Shown: piece by piece, positions 63,001 to 64,000 of the stretch | How the letters are laid out: the number at the start of each line of letters is the position of its first letter | How positions within the stretch are numbered: position 1 is the first letter of the stretch | Origin: Hyperoodon ampullatus | Lineage: Eukaryota; Chordata; Mammalia; Artiodactyla; Ziphiidae | Length of the DNA stretch: 64,000 nt | Direction: 5' to 3' | Assembly: GCA_949752795.1 (NCBI GenBank) | Contig: OX457071.1 | Span: 30,984,800-31,048,799, forward strand | Translations under genes and position numbers: made by a program | The notes under the pieces: model-generated | Databases searched by the model: none | Seen by the model: only the letters and a program-made list of their open reading frames with translations | Told to the model about the DNA's origin: nothing

Positions 63001-64000
63001 CTGAGTGTAAGAAGACAGATAAGAAGAGGTGAAACTGGAAAGGTAGTTAGGGACTAGGTCATGAATAGCCTTATAATGTTTAGGATGATTTCATATCAGC
63101 TTTAAAAAAGTAAGTTATAGTATGTTCATGGTTGGTTGGTTTCTTCCATCATTTTGCTTTGTCTTCCACAGCATCAACTTTAGCCTCTTAAGATAGCAGC
63201 CAAGAGTAATCAAGGTTATACCCTTTTACTGTTTACCTCAATATGGGAAGAGAGAACTCTCCTATTTGTGGAATAAAACTTCCTCACTTCAGTCTTAGAG
63301 TGGACCAACTTAGTCACCATATCCACAGCTCCATCAATAAATGTCACCAGTGGAATGTCCAGCATCAATTTTCTCAGCCCTGGGTTCCAAAATCCATTAT
63401 TGGCGAGGGGGGTGGGATCATCATGACTGGCTAGTCTAAGCAAGATCTGCCTCTGAAGCAAATGTCAATTCCTAAAATTATTTTTCTGCATAGTAGGAGG
63501 ATAGGACTGGGAATGGATGGGGTCAATCACAATTAGCACTACAAACCATGATGTCTTGCTAAAGTATTTTTTTCTGAAGACTTTCAGGAATCATTGAAAA
63601 ATTTTAAGTAGAAAGGTTGCAACATCAGATGTGCCTTTGAACAAGAACACTAGATTTTGGAGGTAAGTAACTTGTAGTGTAGTGCAAGAAAACCAATGAG
63701 AAAGATATTGCATTCATCAAAAGTTAATGGTGGCTTCATCTTAGGCCATAGTAGGGCAAATGGAAGAGTCTGAGAGACTAGGTGATGATTTGCTGTGGGT
63801 TAGGGAAACAGAGGACTTGAAAGCCACTCACATGTTTCTGGTCTTGATAAGGAACATATGAGGGGGAGAAGGTTTTGGCTTGGGATAGTGGAAGAGGGAG
63901 GGGGTTGGATCAAGGAGTAAGGTGGGCGGAAGATGACAGGTTTAGTTTTAAGCATATCATCTGAAGTGCCAAGAAGACGTCCAGATAAAATTGCCCAAAG

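Larger units (their letters stand above)
47721..64000. other. Intergenic DNA downstream of KLF12
   Basis: No gene recognised. In the human genome KLF12's 3' side faces a large gene-poor interval toward KLF5, so this is expected if synteny holds. Annotated repeats account for part of it. Unique-looking stretches without a recognised element include about 49000-50490, 50730-51100, 55540-57620, 58230-60000 and 60180-60950. 63010-63720 has L2-like wording ('gactaggtcatgaatagcct') but no firm boundaries. Confidence 0.7.

Overview
This window is mammalian nuclear DNA. It looks cetacean: it carries many tRNA-derived SINEs of the CHR group (cetaceans, hippos, ruminants), mostly the shortened CHR-2-like form that is abundant in whales and dolphins, together with cetartiodactyl-type L1 elements. 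I noticed no BovB-type ruminant sequence, although I could not search for it. The species call is inference.

The only protein-coding gene I can support is the 3' half of KLF12 (Krueppel-like factor 12, a CtBP-linked C2H2 zinc-finger repressor) on the + strand. Two coding exons are present. Bases 21153-21310 hold the basic region and zinc finger 1. Bases 37839-38020 hold zinc fingers 2 and 3 and the stop codon. Both have canonical splice sites with matching phases, and the second ends in the family's terminal HMLV. Bases 1-21152 are therefore the upstream intron, 21311-37838 is the last intron (16.5 kb), and a very long 3' UTR runs from 38021 to a probable poly(A) signal at 47698-47703. From about 47.7 kb to the end I see only intergenic DNA and repeats.

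Repeats dominate the rest. 1-21 kb: a 5'-truncated old L1 (2604-5252) with a nested L1 tail, a near full-length but decayed antisense L1 (6591-12569) with a clear target-site duplication (TSD) and a probable 3' transduction, another truncated L1 (14775-15594), and CHR SINEs. 21-38 kb: SINEs with intact TSDs, a hAT-type miniature transposon with an 8-bp TSD (29618-29940), L2/MIR relics and a pair of CTCF-like motifs (26081-26161). 38-47.7 kb: mostly unique UTR sequence with several miR-200-family and miR-137 seed matches and one SINE insertion. 47.7-64 kb: a Tigger-like DNA transposon (48208-48667), microsatellites, an L1 fragment interrupted by two CHR-2 SINEs (52.5-54.6 kb), MER20, and a tight cluster of MER5-like elements (62.4-63.0 kb).

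I found no operon, CRISPR array, RNA gene or credible new protein-coding gene. Most reading frames outside the two KLF12 exons come from L1 or SINE sequence or look like chance. The observations most worth following up are the L1 3' transduction, the paired CTCF-like motifs and the clustered microRNA seed matches in the KLF12 3' UTR.
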